This document shows positions 38,373 through 46,182 of a stretch of 64,000 nt of DNA, piece after piece (position 1 is the first letter of the stretch; each line of letters opens with the position of its first letter). The notes under the pieces are model-generated. The model did no database searches and was not told where the DNA came from. It worked only from the letters and a program-made list of their open reading frames with translations. The stretch comes from Bacteroidia bacterium 43-41. Lineage in GTDB: Bacteria > Bacteroidota > Bacteroidia > Bacteroidales > Dysgonomonadaceae. A program made the position numbers and the translations under genes. The DNA lies in the NCBI GenBank assembly GCA_001898165.1, contig MKTD01000032.1:1-64000 (forward strand). The letters are read 5' to 3'.

Positions 38373-39128
38373 TTATTGAATAATGGTGATCCTTCCATCG
38401 AGACTGGACGTTATCTCATTGCCCTGACGGGTTTGCTCCTTCACATAATCGATCATCACATCGCGAAGCGTAACTCCCGTATTTACTGTTTTCTGCGCGT
38501 TGAGCAAGGCATCCATATCGTTATTGCCGTCGGCAAGATAGTCGAGCGTGGAGATATTGTAAATCTTGTTCTCGTCGATGGGCTTTCCATCAACGGTAAC
38601 CGATTGAACCTTCCGGTCTTTTATAACCAGTTTCACGTTGGAGGAGACTCCTGCTCCTCCAATCCGGGCGTAAGAGTCGAAAATCTTTTTCAGATCCGAT
38701 CCTTTCAGCTCCAGAAATGTGATGGCGTTGTCGAAAGAGTAAATTTCATACAGGGCCCCAACCGTTATTTTACCCTTCGGCAAATTGGCACGGTGCCCGT
38801 TGACGTTCATGATCGCCACATCGGCGCCGTCAGGTAAATGTTCGTCGCCATAAGCTTTCATGACATCGGAAGTGAAGTTGGTGAGCAGACTTTCGGGACG
38901 GCCGTAATCCAATAGCTGCACGGAAGTGCCGATAACTTCATTCATTTCATTATCGAGCCTGGTTTTGTATTTTTGCACCAGGGCCTGCATTTTCTTGTTC
39001 GGATCCGCATCGAAGCTGCTGTTCATTTCCACTACGGTGCCGCTCATACTGCTTATCACGTACCGGTGCGACTGGCAAGAAATCAGCATGATAGCCACAA
39101 GAGCGAGGGTGATCGATTGTTTATTCAT
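38373..39128 (-). CDS. 5'-nucleotidase C-terminal domain lipoprotein (substrate-binding half)
   Basis: 251 residues. Lipobox LISC, Cys18. The body matches the UshA C-terminal domain: DVAIMNVNGHRANLPKGKITVGALYEIYSFDN region and FDSYARIGGAGVSSNVKL. Has no metal site of its own and is expected to pair with the phosphoesterase encoded 13 nt downstream to rebuild a full 5'-nucleotidase. First gene of the operon running to 31367. Confidence 0.9.
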   Translation of the reverse strand: MNKQSITLALVAIMLISCQSHRYVISSMSGTVVEMNSSFDADPNKKMQALVQKYKTRLDNEMNEVIGTSVQLLDYGRPESLLTNFTSDVMKAYGDEHLPDGADVAIMNVNGHRANLPKGKITVGALYEIYSFDNAITFLELKGSDLKKIFDSYARIGGAGVSSNVKLVIKDRKVQSVTVDGKPIDENKIYNISTLDYLADGNNDMDALLNAQKTVNTGVTLRDVMIDYVKEQTRQGNEITSSLDGRITIIQ

Positions 39129-39162
39129 TCCTGAGAATAGGTTTATTTGATGTTTATTTTGT

Positions 39163-39193
39163 CAAAAATACACTATTTTTGTCAGTTTCACAA
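39163..39193 (-). promoter_or_regulatory. Promoter of the 5'-nucleotidase operon with back-to-back -7 boxes
   Basis: On the minus strand TTG (39191-39193), 20 nt, TATTTTTG (39163-39170). The -7 box is one arm of a perfect inverted repeat CAAAAATA-CAC-TATTTTTG (39163-39181), whose other arm is a -7 box facing the rplS gene, though with a poor -33 box. Confidence 0.65.
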
Positions 39194-39233
39194 CGTGAGA
39201 ATCTATTTTTTACGAATAAAAATAAACACCGTG

Positions 39234-39263
39234 TTGTGATTTAAATAATTATTGCTACCTTTG
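39234..39263 (+). promoter_or_regulatory. rplS promoter
   Basis: TTG (39234-39236), 19 nt, TACCTTTG (39256-39263): a full match to the Bacteroidota primary-sigma consensus, giving a leader of about 80 nt before the ATG at 39350. Confidence 0.8.
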
Positions 39264-39349
39264 CAACCGCTTTGCGCAATCTCTGTCGGTCTATCACCGT
39301 TATATTGCGTCCCATACAGTTAAATATTAACATAAAGCTTTTATACACA

Positions 39350-39700
39350 ATGGATTTAATTAAAATTGCAGAAGAATCTTTCGCTACAGGAAAGAAAGAA
39401 TTGCCCCGGTTTAGGAGTGGCGACACTATAACGGTTGCTTACCGTATTGTGGAAGGGAACAAGGAGCGTATCCAGCAATATCGCGGCGTTGTGATCCGTA
39501 TTTCGGGTGACGGCGACAACAAACGCTTTACGGTTCGTAAGATGTCGGACAATATCGGTGTTGAACGTATCTTCCCGATAAATTCCCCGTTTATCGACAG
39601 TATTACGGTGAACAGCGAAGGTAAGGTCCGCAGGACGAAACTCTATTATCTTCGTCAGTTGCGCGGGAAAGCAGCCCGTATCAAAAAGAAAACGTTTTAA
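39350..39700 (+). CDS. rplS: 50S ribosomal protein L19
   Basis: 116 residues from the ATG at 39350; the frame is open further upstream to 39272, but L19 starts with [10 protein letters not shown]. Family marks: [29 protein letters not shown] and the basic C-terminus RIKKKTF. Sits at the 30S-50S interface. Preceded by a consensus promoter and followed by an intrinsic terminator, so a single-gene unit. Confidence 0.97.
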   Translation: MDLIKIAEESFATGKKELPRFRSGDTITVAYRIVEGNKERIQQYRGVVIRISGDGDNKRFTVRKMSDNIGVERIFPINSPFIDSITVNSEGKVRRTKLYYLRQLRGKAARIKKKTF

Positions 39701-39722
39701 GAATTTTGAAACAAACAACCGG

Positions 39723-39753
39723 ACGCTCCGACATTTATCGGGGCGTTTTTTTT
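39723..39753 (+). terminator. rplS intrinsic terminator
   Basis: ACGCTCCGA pairs with TCGGGGCGT (one G-U pair) over a 6-nt loop, then a run of eight T. Ends 8 nt before the recO ATG, so recO is transcribed by read-through or from an internal start. Confidence 0.88.
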
Positions 39754-39760
39754 CAGAAAG

Positions 39761-40483
39761 ATGTACCACAAGACGGAAGGTATTGTTTTAAGCAATGCGA
39801 AATACAACGACAAATACGTCATTACGCATGTGTTTACGCGTGATTTTGGGCGTGTTTCGTATCTGTTGCCCAAGACGCACGGCAGGCGTTCAAAAATAAA
39901 CCCGGCGCTGTTTTCCCCGCTTTCTATATTGAACTTGGAAGTGGAGCATCTTCCGCTTCGTGAGATCCAACGGTTGAAAGAAGCCGACCGTCAGGCGTTA
40001 CTTTATGATATCGGCTCAGATTTAACTAAAGTTTCACTGGTTTTTTTCCTGTCGGAATTTTTATCGAAAGTGCTGCGGGAGACAGACAATAACGAGGTGC
40101 TGTTCGATTACCTGAAACAGGCAGTGGAAGTGTTGGAAGAGACTAAAACGGGACTGGCCAATTTCCATTTGACTTTTATCCTGGGACTTACCCGGTTTCT
40201 GGGGATCTATCCCAATCTTGAAAACTATACCAAAGGTTGTTGCTTTGATATGCTGAACGGAGAGTTTACCTGTCGGATCCCCACTCATAATTATTATCTG
40301 CGCGACCGGGAAAGCGCTTATTTAAATGAACTGTCGCGGATAAATTTTTCGAATATGCATCTGTTCAACATGTCGCGAAGCGACAGAAACCTGATAATCG
40401 ACCGGCTGCTGACTTATTACCGGTTGCATTTGTACGATTTCCCGGCGATAAAATCGTTGGATGTGCTTCGGGAGTTGTTTTAA
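39761..40483 (+). CDS. recO: DNA repair protein RecO
   Basis: 240 residues. N-terminal OB fold (KTEGIVLSNAKYNDKYVITHVFTRDFGRVSYLLPK, given here in part) and helical C-terminal domain (FLSEFLSKVLRE ... GLTRFLGIYPNLENY). Loads RecA with RecR at single-strand gaps. The four-cysteine zinc site of some RecO proteins is not present; only one cysteine pair-like CC is seen near GCCFDMLNGEF. Starts 8 nt after the rplS terminator; convergent with thiN. Confidence 0.93.
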   Translation: MYHKTEGIVLSNAKYNDKYVITHVFTRDFGRVSYLLPKTHGRRSKINPALFSPLSILNLEVEHLPLREIQRLKEADRQALLYDIGSDLTKVSLVFFLSEFLSKVLRETDNNEVLFDYLKQAVEVLEETKTGLANFHLTFILGLTRFLGIYPNLENYTKGCCFDMLNGEFTCRIPTHNYYLRDRESAYLNELSRINFSNMHLFNMSRSDRNLIIDRLLTYYRLHLYDFPAIKSLDVLRELF

Positions 40484-40489
40484 ATCCCT

Positions 40490-41128
40490 TTACTGTTCAA
40501 ACACCTGAAAAACAATTACTCTTCCGCAAGTATCAATGGTAAAGCTGTCGCCCAGCGATTCGTTCAGTGTGCCTTGCCACCAGTTAGTGAGGACCCTGTT
40601 TTGTATGGGGTATTTCAATCCGTCTGTGGTAATGGGCGTTTGCCCGATGGCGAAGAGCGAAACTTTTTCACCCGCAAAACTTTTGAAGGTCGTTCTTGAG
40701 CTGATGGGAGTGAAAACGCCGTAGTTGGTAAACATTTTCACATTCGCCAAGGCTTCGTAATCGGCAAGAAGCGAGATGTTCCCGATGCTGTGGTCTTCAC
40801 GTATTCCTGTTCCGCCTACAATGGTGATGTTTTTTCTCCCGTTCTCCACACAGAACATGACCGATTTGGTCAGGTCATTGGTTTCCTGTTCTTTGTCGGG
40901 AAATAACCTATCCGCGAAGCGGATCTTGTTTTCTTCGGAAATGGAATCGCAGTCGCCCACGATCGCATCGGGAATACCGCCAATCTCAATAAAGTGATTC
41001 GCCGCCCCGTCGCAGCAAACGATATAAGGTGCATCCTCTATAACCGATAGTGGTACAGGGTGACGTGGATACCTTCCGTTTGCGACAATTACAGCCTTGG
41101 AGCCGTCGTCTTTGTTTCCTGATCTCAT
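40490..41128 (-). CDS. thiN: Thiamine diphosphokinase
   Basis: 212 residues from the ATG at 41128. The frame is open to a TTG at 41149, but that codon lies inside the -7 box. Motifs: IVANGRYP, CDGAANHFIEIGGIPDAIVGDCDSI, KEQETNDLTKSV, and VGGTGIREDHSIGN: the ThiN/TPK catalytic domain with the DxD metal site, then the thiamine-binding beta domain. Makes thiamine diphosphate from thiamine and ATP. Confidence 0.93.
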   Translation of the reverse strand: MRSGNKDDGSKAVIVANGRYPRHPVPLSVIEDAPYIVCCDGAANHFIEIGGIPDAIVGDCDSISEENKIRFADRLFPDKEQETNDLTKSVMFCVENGRKNITIVGGTGIREDHSIGNISLLADYEALANVKMFTNYGVFTPISSRTTFKSFAGEKVSLFAIGQTPITTDGLKYPIQNRVLTNWWQGTLNESLGDSFTIDTCGRVIVFQVFEQ

Positions 41129-41146
41129 CTTGCGGATTCTTTGGTG

Positions 41147-41154
41147 CAAAGATA
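41147..41154 (-). promoter_or_regulatory. -7 box of the thiN promoter
   Basis: TATCTTTG on the minus strand, 19 nt upstream of the ATG at 41128. No clear -33 box. Its position rules out the upstream TTG start. Confidence 0.5.
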
Positions 41155-41185
41155 GAAACAGTAATTGAATATTTTGGGTGTGAAT

Positions 41186-41908
41186 CTAATAAATATCGCG
41201 CTCAAACTCAATGGCAGCAGGGAACAGGATGTTGTTCTCGAGATGAATATGCCTGTGCAGGTCATTTTCAAACTCTTTCAACAGGTTCAATGTTACCCTG
41301 TAGGTATTGCAACCGTCCTGCGGCGTTTCATAGTTGTTGCTCAATTCACTTATTCTCCTGAAGCGGACCCCTTCGTTGTCGTGCTCTATTTGCATTGCTT
41401 TAATGGGGTTTTCAATACTTCCGAAAGGAGGCCTCGTTAATTTTTCTCCCCTCGCCTTTTTGTCCACCATTTCGCGGATTAAAGGGAACAAAATGTTTTC
41501 TTCTTTTATCATGTGAGCCGACAGGTCTGCTGCAGATTGAGCAAACAGCTCTTTTATTTCGTACAGTTCGGGATGCCTGTCGCCGTGAACATCTGCAATC
41601 TTTGCCAGATAGGGTGTTATTTCAGCTGTTTTTTCACGAACATACCTGTGATGTTTCTTCTCAATGTAGTCAGCAAGCAGGTCAATCGACCACGATTTAA
41701 AATCGATTTCCGAATCCCCTTTCTTGTCCAATACTTCCGATAACTGTTGTAAAATCAGGTTTTCATCTATGTTTTTTTCTTTACTGGCAGCTGCGATACT
41801 CCGATTTCCATTGCAGCAGAAATCGATGTTGTATGATTTAAATACAGATGCGGCTTTGTAGTTTTCAGCAACAATTTTTCCAATAATACTTTCTGAATTT
41901 ATGACCAT
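41186..41908 (-). CDS. ric: Iron-sulfur cluster repair di-iron protein (Ric/ScdA/YtfE)
   Basis: 240 residues from the ATG at 41908 (an in-frame GTG at 41938 is possible but lies in an inverted repeat). N-terminal DUF542 domain (IVAENYKAASVFKSYNIDFCCNG) and C-terminal hemerythrin-like di-iron domain with HHRYVREK, HGDRHPELYE, HMIKEENILFPL, EHDNEG and HIHLENNILFPAA supplying His/Glu ligands. Restores Fe-S clusters damaged by nitric oxide or peroxide. Third gene of the NO-defence block, downstream of norB. Confidence 0.94.
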   Translation of the reverse strand: MVINSESIIGKIVAENYKAASVFKSYNIDFCCNGNRSIAAASKEKNIDENLILQQLSEVLDKKGDSEIDFKSWSIDLLADYIEKKHHRYVREKTAEITPYLAKIADVHGDRHPELYEIKELFAQSAADLSAHMIKEENILFPLIREMVDKKARGEKLTRPPFGSIENPIKAMQIEHDNEGVRFRRISELSNNYETPQDGCNTYRVTLNLLKEFENDLHRHIHLENNILFPAAIEFERDIY

Positions 41909-41930
41909 TTTTTTGTGATTTTTAAAAAGT

Positions 41931-41965
41931 GGTTGCACATTCGCTAAACAACCGGACGTGCAACC
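41931..41965. repeat. Inverted repeat between norB and ric
   Basis: GGTTGCAC, 19 nt, GTGCAACC. On the minus strand the stem is followed by ACTTTTTAAAA, so it may be a partial terminator that lowers ric expression relative to norB. Confidence 0.45.
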
Positions 41966-41989
41966 TGATGAGTGAATTAATTGTTTAGT

Positions 41990-44212
41990 TTATTTTTTTC
42001 GTTCTTTCTTTATAGTTAATTGATAGACAAATAAGAATAGCGTAAGTGTCCCGATGCCGAATATGGTATCGCCGATAATCCTGGACCATTTAAAAGCATT
42101 TACCAAAGGTTGTTGCATAAATTCTGCCGAACGGGCATACCACATCCCGTGATTTACACTGGCAAACGTTTGCATTAACCCGACGGGCAGTAAACTGACT
42201 ACCACCATCAAAAGCAAACCGATGTTTAGTGTCCAGAACGTGAATTTGATGAGCTTGTCGTTCCATTTTTGCTTGCGATACATACTGCGAAGCACAAACA
42301 ACATCAACCCGATTCCCAACATGCCGTACACCCCGAAAAGTGCTGCATGCCCGTGTACGGGAGTGGTGTTCAATCCTTGCATATAATATAATGCGATAGG
42401 CGGATTGATGATAAATCCGAAAATTCCGGCTCCGAGAAAGTTCCAGAAAGCCACCGATAACAAGAAATAGATAGGCCATTTGTAATCTGCCAGCCATTCG
42501 GTTGATTTACTCATCCGGTAATTGTGGAATGCTTCAAATCCGATCAACACCAGCGGAATAACTTCCAAAGCGCTGAACGTTGCTCCCAATGCCATGACGC
42601 CTGTTGGCGTTCCTGTAAAGTACAGGTGATGGAACGTTCCCAAAATACCGCCCGAAAGGAAAATAATAGTAGCAAACAGTACGTTGTTGGTTGCCGATTT
42701 TATTCTCAGCAAGCCCATCCTTGTAAACAAGAACGCCGCTACTACCGTTGCAAACACTTCGAAGAAACCCTCTACCCACAAATGAACTACCCACCAGCGC
42801 CAGTATTCGGCAATGGCTAAGTTTGTGGTGCGCCCCCACATCAGGCCTGCGGCATAGAAAAATGCGATGGCAAAACAGGAGATTAAGAAGAGGATGAGCA
42901 ATCCTCTTTCGCTGGTCCCTTTCTTAATAATAGGAATAATAGGCCGGATCATCAGTGTAAGCCACAGGAATAACCCTATAACGAGCAGCAGTTGCCAGAA
43001 TCTCCCCAGGTCAACATATTCGTAACCCTGGTGCCCAAACCAGAAGTTCTCAATCAAACCCAATTTTTGCATTACGCCAAACCATTGTCCGATAAGTGAA
43101 CCGGCAACAACGATAAGCAAGGCTATGAAAAGAATGTTTACCCCGAGTTTCTGGAATTTAGGATCTCTTCCGCTCAACGATGGGGCAATATAGAGCCCGG
43201 TGGCTAACCATGCGCTCGCAATCCAGAAAATAGCAATCTGGACGTGCCACGTGCGGGTAATGGAGTAGGGGAGGAACCCGGCGATATTGATACCGTAAAG
43301 CGCATCGCCTTCCACACCGTAGTGCGCGGTGAGGATTCCCAGCAATACCTGCGCCAGAATCAGGATATTTACGATCCAGAAATATTTCTTTGTGGCCCGC
43401 ATCGACGGTGTAACTACCTGATTCATCAAGGGGTCATCAACAGGTTTCAAAACTTCCTCCTGTTGCGTACGTGCCTGCACGAACACAAGAATTCCAATCC
43501 CGATTAATAACATGATGATGCTGAACCCCGTCCAGATAATCAGGTCGCCGGTTGGCACGTTGCCAATTTGAGCATCGTTTGGCCAGTTGTGAGTATAGGT
43601 TATCGTTTCTCCCGGCCTTTCCGTAACGCATGCCCACGATGCCCAAAAGAAAAATTGTGCCATCTTTTCCATCCTCACCTCATCCTTGATGGCATTTTTG
43701 GGGATGGCGTAATTGGAGCGCAATTGATCCAACGCCGGATCGTTCATAAACAACGAGGTATAGTGAGCCTTGTTGTGCTCAAATGCTTCGATCCTATCTG
43801 CGGAAAGGGTAAGCGTTTTTGTAGCTTCGTTGTATGTGTTTTTACGTAAAAAATCCTGAAGACGCTTCTCCAATAGAGCTTGTTGCTCGTCGCTCTGTGA
43901 ATTAAAGTCGCCTCCGGCCCATTTATTCAACAAATATTGCGCTTCCCGGTGCAGATAGTCAGCAGTCCAGTCAGGGGCGACATAAGCTCCGTGCCCCCAA
44001 ACAGTTCCTACTTCCTGTCCACCCATACTTTGCCAAACGTTCTGCCCGTCTTTTATGCTACTTCCGGTAAAAAGAACGTTTCCAGATTCATCCACCACCT
44101 GATCGGGTACAGGCGGCGCCTTCTGGTAGATTTGATTGCCAAAAAACAATAAAACGGCGAATGAAATTCCTACCACCAGTGAGAGGGCAATCCAAAGTTT
44201 TTTGTGAGTCAT
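41990..44212 (-). CDS. norB: Quinol-dependent nitric oxide reductase (qNOR)
   Basis: 740 residues. First helix, then a periplasmic extension of about 190 residues (DGQNVWQSMGGQEVGTVWGHGAYVAPDW) that resembles NorC but has no CxxCH heme site, as in qNOR; then the twelve-helix heme-copper-oxidase-like domain with histidine-bearing segments TRTWHVQIAIFW, HLWVEGFFEV, HHLYFTG and TPVHGHAALFGVYG. Reduces 2 NO to N2O with quinol electrons at the inner membrane. Between an Rrf2 regulator and ric, so detoxification rather than full denitrification is likely; no nir or nos gene is in the window. Confidence 0.95.
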   Translation of the reverse strand: MTHKKLWIALSLVVGISFAVLLFFGNQIYQKAPPVPDQVVDESGNVLFTGSSIKDGQNVWQSMGGQEVGTVWGHGAYVAPDWTADYLHREAQYLLNKWAGGDFNSQSDEQQALLEKRLQDFLRKNTYNEATKTLTLSADRIEAFEHNKAHYTSLFMNDPALDQLRSNYAIPKNAIKDEVRMEKMAQFFFWASWACVTERPGETITYTHNWPNDAQIGNVPTGDLIIWTGFSIIMLLIGIGILVFVQARTQQEEVLKPVDDPLMNQVVTPSMRATKKYFWIVNILILAQVLLGILTAHYGVEGDALYGINIAGFLPYSITRTWHVQIAIFWIASAWLATGLYIAPSLSGRDPKFQKLGVNILFIALLIVVAGSLIGQWFGVMQKLGLIENFWFGHQGYEYVDLGRFWQLLLVIGLFLWLTLMIRPIIPIIKKGTSERGLLILFLISCFAIAFFYAAGLMWGRTTNLAIAEYWRWWVVHLWVEGFFEVFATVVAAFLFTRMGLLRIKSATNNVLFATIIFLSGGILGTFHHLYFTGTPTGVMALGATFSALEVIPLVLIGFEAFHNYRMSKSTEWLADYKWPIYFLLSVAFWNFLGAGIFGFIINPPIALYYMQGLNTTPVHGHAALFGVYGMLGIGLMLFVLRSMYRKQKWNDKLIKFTFWTLNIGLLLMVVVSLLPVGLMQTFASVNHGMWYARSAEFMQQPLVNAFKWSRIIGDTIFGIGTLTLFLFVYQLTIKKERKK

Positions 44213-44324
44213 AATTAAACAAGTTTAATGATTAATAATTGGATTAAATTGAACTTTTAGTATATTAAGAACCAATACGTTAAACTATTTCGGATAAAAG
44301 TGTCTTAAATTAATATAAAAAAAT

Positions 44325-44759
44325 TTACCTCAGTAAAATCTCGATATTTGATTTTAACTCTGTTGCCATGCTGTAAACAGTTGTTGATTCTAACATGGCC
44401 GTTAATTTCGTTCTAACCACGGTAAATTGATCATGCACGGGGCAGGGATTTTCATCGTTGCAGCCGGTTAGCCCTAGTGGGCATTGCCAAATGATTTCAT
44501 CACCATCAATAACCGATACGATATCGCTCATCTTCACCGACTTCATTTTATCCCGGCTGATTTCGAAGCCGCCGTTTGGGCCGGTAAAGGAAGAGACTAA
44601 TCCGTTTTTCGATAATGTTCCCAGTATTTTTGCGGTAAAGGCCTCCGGTGTATCGGTCTCTTTTGAAATTTCTCCTATGGTAACCCTTTTTCCTTCAAGT
44701 GATTGAATAGCTATATAAACGAGTGCCTTGATTCCGTATTTACTTGCTTTTGAGAACAT
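44325..44759 (-). CDS. Rrf2-family Fe-S regulator, NsrR-like
   Basis: 144 residues. Winged helix of the Rrf2 family (FSKASKYGIKALVYIA, then ISKETDTPEAFTAKILGTLSKNGLV in part) and three cluster cysteines Cys93, Cys100 and Cys106 in CPLGLTGCNDENPC, close to the 91/96/102 pattern of E. coli NsrR. Expected to sense NO through a [4Fe-4S] or [2Fe-2S] cluster and control the downstream norB and ric. Its own promoter carries a perfect palindrome over the -7 box, suggesting autoregulation. Confidence 0.88.
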   Translation of the reverse strand: MFSKASKYGIKALVYIAIQSLEGKRVTIGEISKETDTPEAFTAKILGTLSKNGLVSSFTGPNGGFEISRDKMKSVKMSDIVSVIDGDEIIWQCPLGLTGCNDENPCPVHDQFTVVRTKLTAMLESTTVYSMATELKSNIEILLR

Positions 44760-44776
44760 CCGTGATTCTTTGAATG

Positions 44777-44806
44777 CAAATATATGCTATATTTGACATA
44801 AACAAA
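44777..44806 (-). promoter_or_regulatory. Promoter and probable operator of the Rrf2 regulator gene
   Basis: On the minus strand TTTG (44803-44806), 18 nt, TATATTTG (44777-44784). The -7 box is one arm of a perfect inverted repeat CAAATATA-TGC-TATATTTG at 44777-44795. No copy of this palindrome was found before norB or ric. Confidence 0.7.
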
Positions 44807-44886
44807 AATTTAATACAATTTTTTTTAGAAATAGTCCGCCATTATCGTCAAAACAAGAGAGAGGGCTCTTCGCAAAAATTGAACTT

Positions 44887-45035
44887 TCGCAATCATATGA
44901 TTGCGACTAAATCCTCGTCTGACGATATTTTACGACCCATCCTTGCTCGCGCAGCACTAAAGAGTAGAAACTCGCTTCGCTCAAACAGCTACTCTTTTTT
45001 ACGTTCATCGCGAGCTATAGGTACCCCGTAAAATA
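44887..45035. repeat. Structured intergenic element with nested inverted repeats
   Basis: The gene-free stretch 44760-45152 holds, in order: a perfect 20-bp palindrome TCGCAATCATATGATTGCGA (44887-44906); a small TCGTC-T-GACGA hairpin (44915-44925); an outer imperfect inverted repeat, ATTTTACG ... GCTCGCG (44927-44951) against CGCGAGC ... CGTAAAAT (45009-45034); and inside it AAAGAGTAG / CTACTCTTT (44959-44967 / 44989-44997). The right outer arm (45004-45035) recurs as a direct repeat at 45862-45893. Looks like a MITE- or REP-like non-coding element. An 85-codon ORF across it is not convincing. Confidence 0.65.
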
Positions 45036-45099
45036 CCTAAAGGTCTCTGTTTTAGTTGCATGCACTATCCGGGGACTTATACGAAACTTAAATTAAAAA

Positions 45100-45122
45100 T
45101 ATAATTCGTAAAATTCAAAACA
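45100..45122 (-). repeat. Copy 3 of the dispersed intergenic repeat (23 bp)
   Basis: Minus-strand copy identical over 23 bp to 5105-5127 and over 16 bp to 207-222. Next to it, 45056-45083 reads GTTGCATGCACTATCC then GGGGACTTATACG, which resembles in reverse the CGTATAGCCCGCTATACG segment at 5193-5210. Confidence 0.6.
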
Positions 45123-45152
45123 CATTCTGAATAGCGAAATACATTTAACAAT

Positions 45153-45818
45153 TTAATTGAGGGGGATAATATAAGCGCCGATGATGTGGCTTGCCAATCC
45201 GAAAAGCACAAAAATATGGAAGACCGCGTGCACGAACTCACGCCTGGCCGTGGCATAGATTATGGCGCCTGTGATGTAAAAAACGCCTCCGGCAATGAGC
45301 CACAGGATAACTTCGATGCAGTTTTTTTCGTTTGCCGTTTCTATGAGCGGTTTAAAAGCAATAAGCACCACCAACCCCATAAGAACATATGAAGCGGTCT
45401 TTAAATGGCTGTTTTTCTTCAGTTCACCGAAACTAACGGCAATACCAATAAATGCGATTATCCAAACCAGCCCGAACAGCGACCACCCCCAAAAACTTTT
45501 TTCGCGCAGCAGGACAAGCGTGAACGGCGAGTAGCTTGCCGCAATCAGGAGATAGATACTTGCGTGGTCGAAGTGGCGCAACCGCGCTTTTCGTCCAGGT
45601 TCCTGCACGAAATGGTAAACGGTGGACGAAAGCATGCACGCCAACATCCCGAAGCCGAAAATGGTGTAAGCCAGGATTGCCCAGCCGTTATCGGCGAGGA
45701 TTGCCTTGCGGAGCAGAAGAACAGTTGCGATAACGGCCATTAACACACCGGCAGCGTGGGTGAGATAGTTGGCCTTTTCTTCGCGTGGAGTATAGAATTT
45801 ATTGTTGTTCATTTGCAT
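45153..45818 (-). CDS. trhA: Hemolysin III / TrhA (PAQR family) membrane protein
   Basis: 221 residues, seven membrane helices. PAQR marks: NYLTHAAGVLMAVIA near the N-terminus, the SSTVYHFVQEPGRKARLRHFDHASIYLLIAASYSPF stretch (given in part) with metal-binding His/Asp, and the C-terminal HAVFHIFVLFGLASHIIGAY histidines. TrhA-type proteins act in membrane fluidity control; the hemolysin label is historical. Flanked on both sides by copies of a 32-bp repeat arm. A -7 box TACTTTTG (45841-45848) precedes it, with the repeat arm lying where a -33 box would be. Confidence 0.92.
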   Translation of the reverse strand: MQMNNNKFYTPREEKANYLTHAAGVLMAVIATVLLLRKAILADNGWAILAYTIFGFGMLACMLSSTVYHFVQEPGRKARLRHFDHASIYLLIAASYSPFTLVLLREKSFWGWSLFGLVWIIAFIGIAVSFGELKKNSHLKTASYVLMGLVVLIAFKPLIETANEKNCIEVILWLIAGGVFYITGAIIYATARREFVHAVFHIFVLFGLASHIIGAYIIPLN

Positions 45819-45861
45819 CGTTCTTGTTGCACAGAAACTACAAAAGTAAGGAAATTATTCC

Positions 45862-45893
45862 TTCATCGCGAGCTATGGGTACCCCGTAAAATA
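45862..45893 (+). repeat. Direct repeat arm, second copy (32 bp, one mismatch)
   Basis: Matches 45004-45035 with a single A/G difference; the shared core includes CATCGCGAGCTAT and GGTACCCCGTAAAATA. The two copies bracket trhA about 830 bp apart. No transposase gene is near. Confidence 0.75.
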
Positions 45894-46040
45894 TTTAAAC
45901 AGCTTCTTAAATCATTATATAAAAATGAAATTATGAAAACAACGTGGCCAAAAATCGCAATATAGTTGGCAAAGGCGCGTGTTTGGGTTGAAGATGTAAG
46001 CAAAAACAGATCTTTTACACAAAAATCAATAAAAATGATT

Positions 46041-46070
46041 TTTGTGTTTTACATATTTTTCATACTTTTG
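46041..46070 (+). promoter_or_regulatory. Promoter of the ECF sigma factor gene
   Basis: TTTG (46041-46044), 18 nt, TACTTTTG (46063-46070), about 110 nt upstream of the ATG at 46183. A housekeeping-type promoter would provide basal sigma factor. Confidence 0.7.
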
Positions 46071-46182
46071 AACGCCAAAAAATAAAAAACAGATTCTGAG
46101 ACAAATGATACACATAACAGCCCTGGCATTAATACAATTATTTTAAAGAGCCTGAAACCTAATTTGTGAAAATGATAATAAA

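Larger units (their letters stand above)
45819..46182. other. Gene-free region between trhA and the sigma factor gene
   Basis: 364 bp without a credible gene. It contains the trhA -7 box (45841-45848), the second repeat arm (45862-45893) and the promoter of the sigma factor gene (46041-46070). A leader of about 105 nt separates that promoter from the ATG at 46183. Nothing else stands out. Confidence 0.7.

Noticed and set aside
44774-45031. 85-codon plus-strand ORF in the trhA-Rrf2 gap
   Set aside because: It runs through the palindromic element and the repeat arm, has no family resemblance and a low-complexity arginine/serine make-up; better explained as non-coding repeat DNA.
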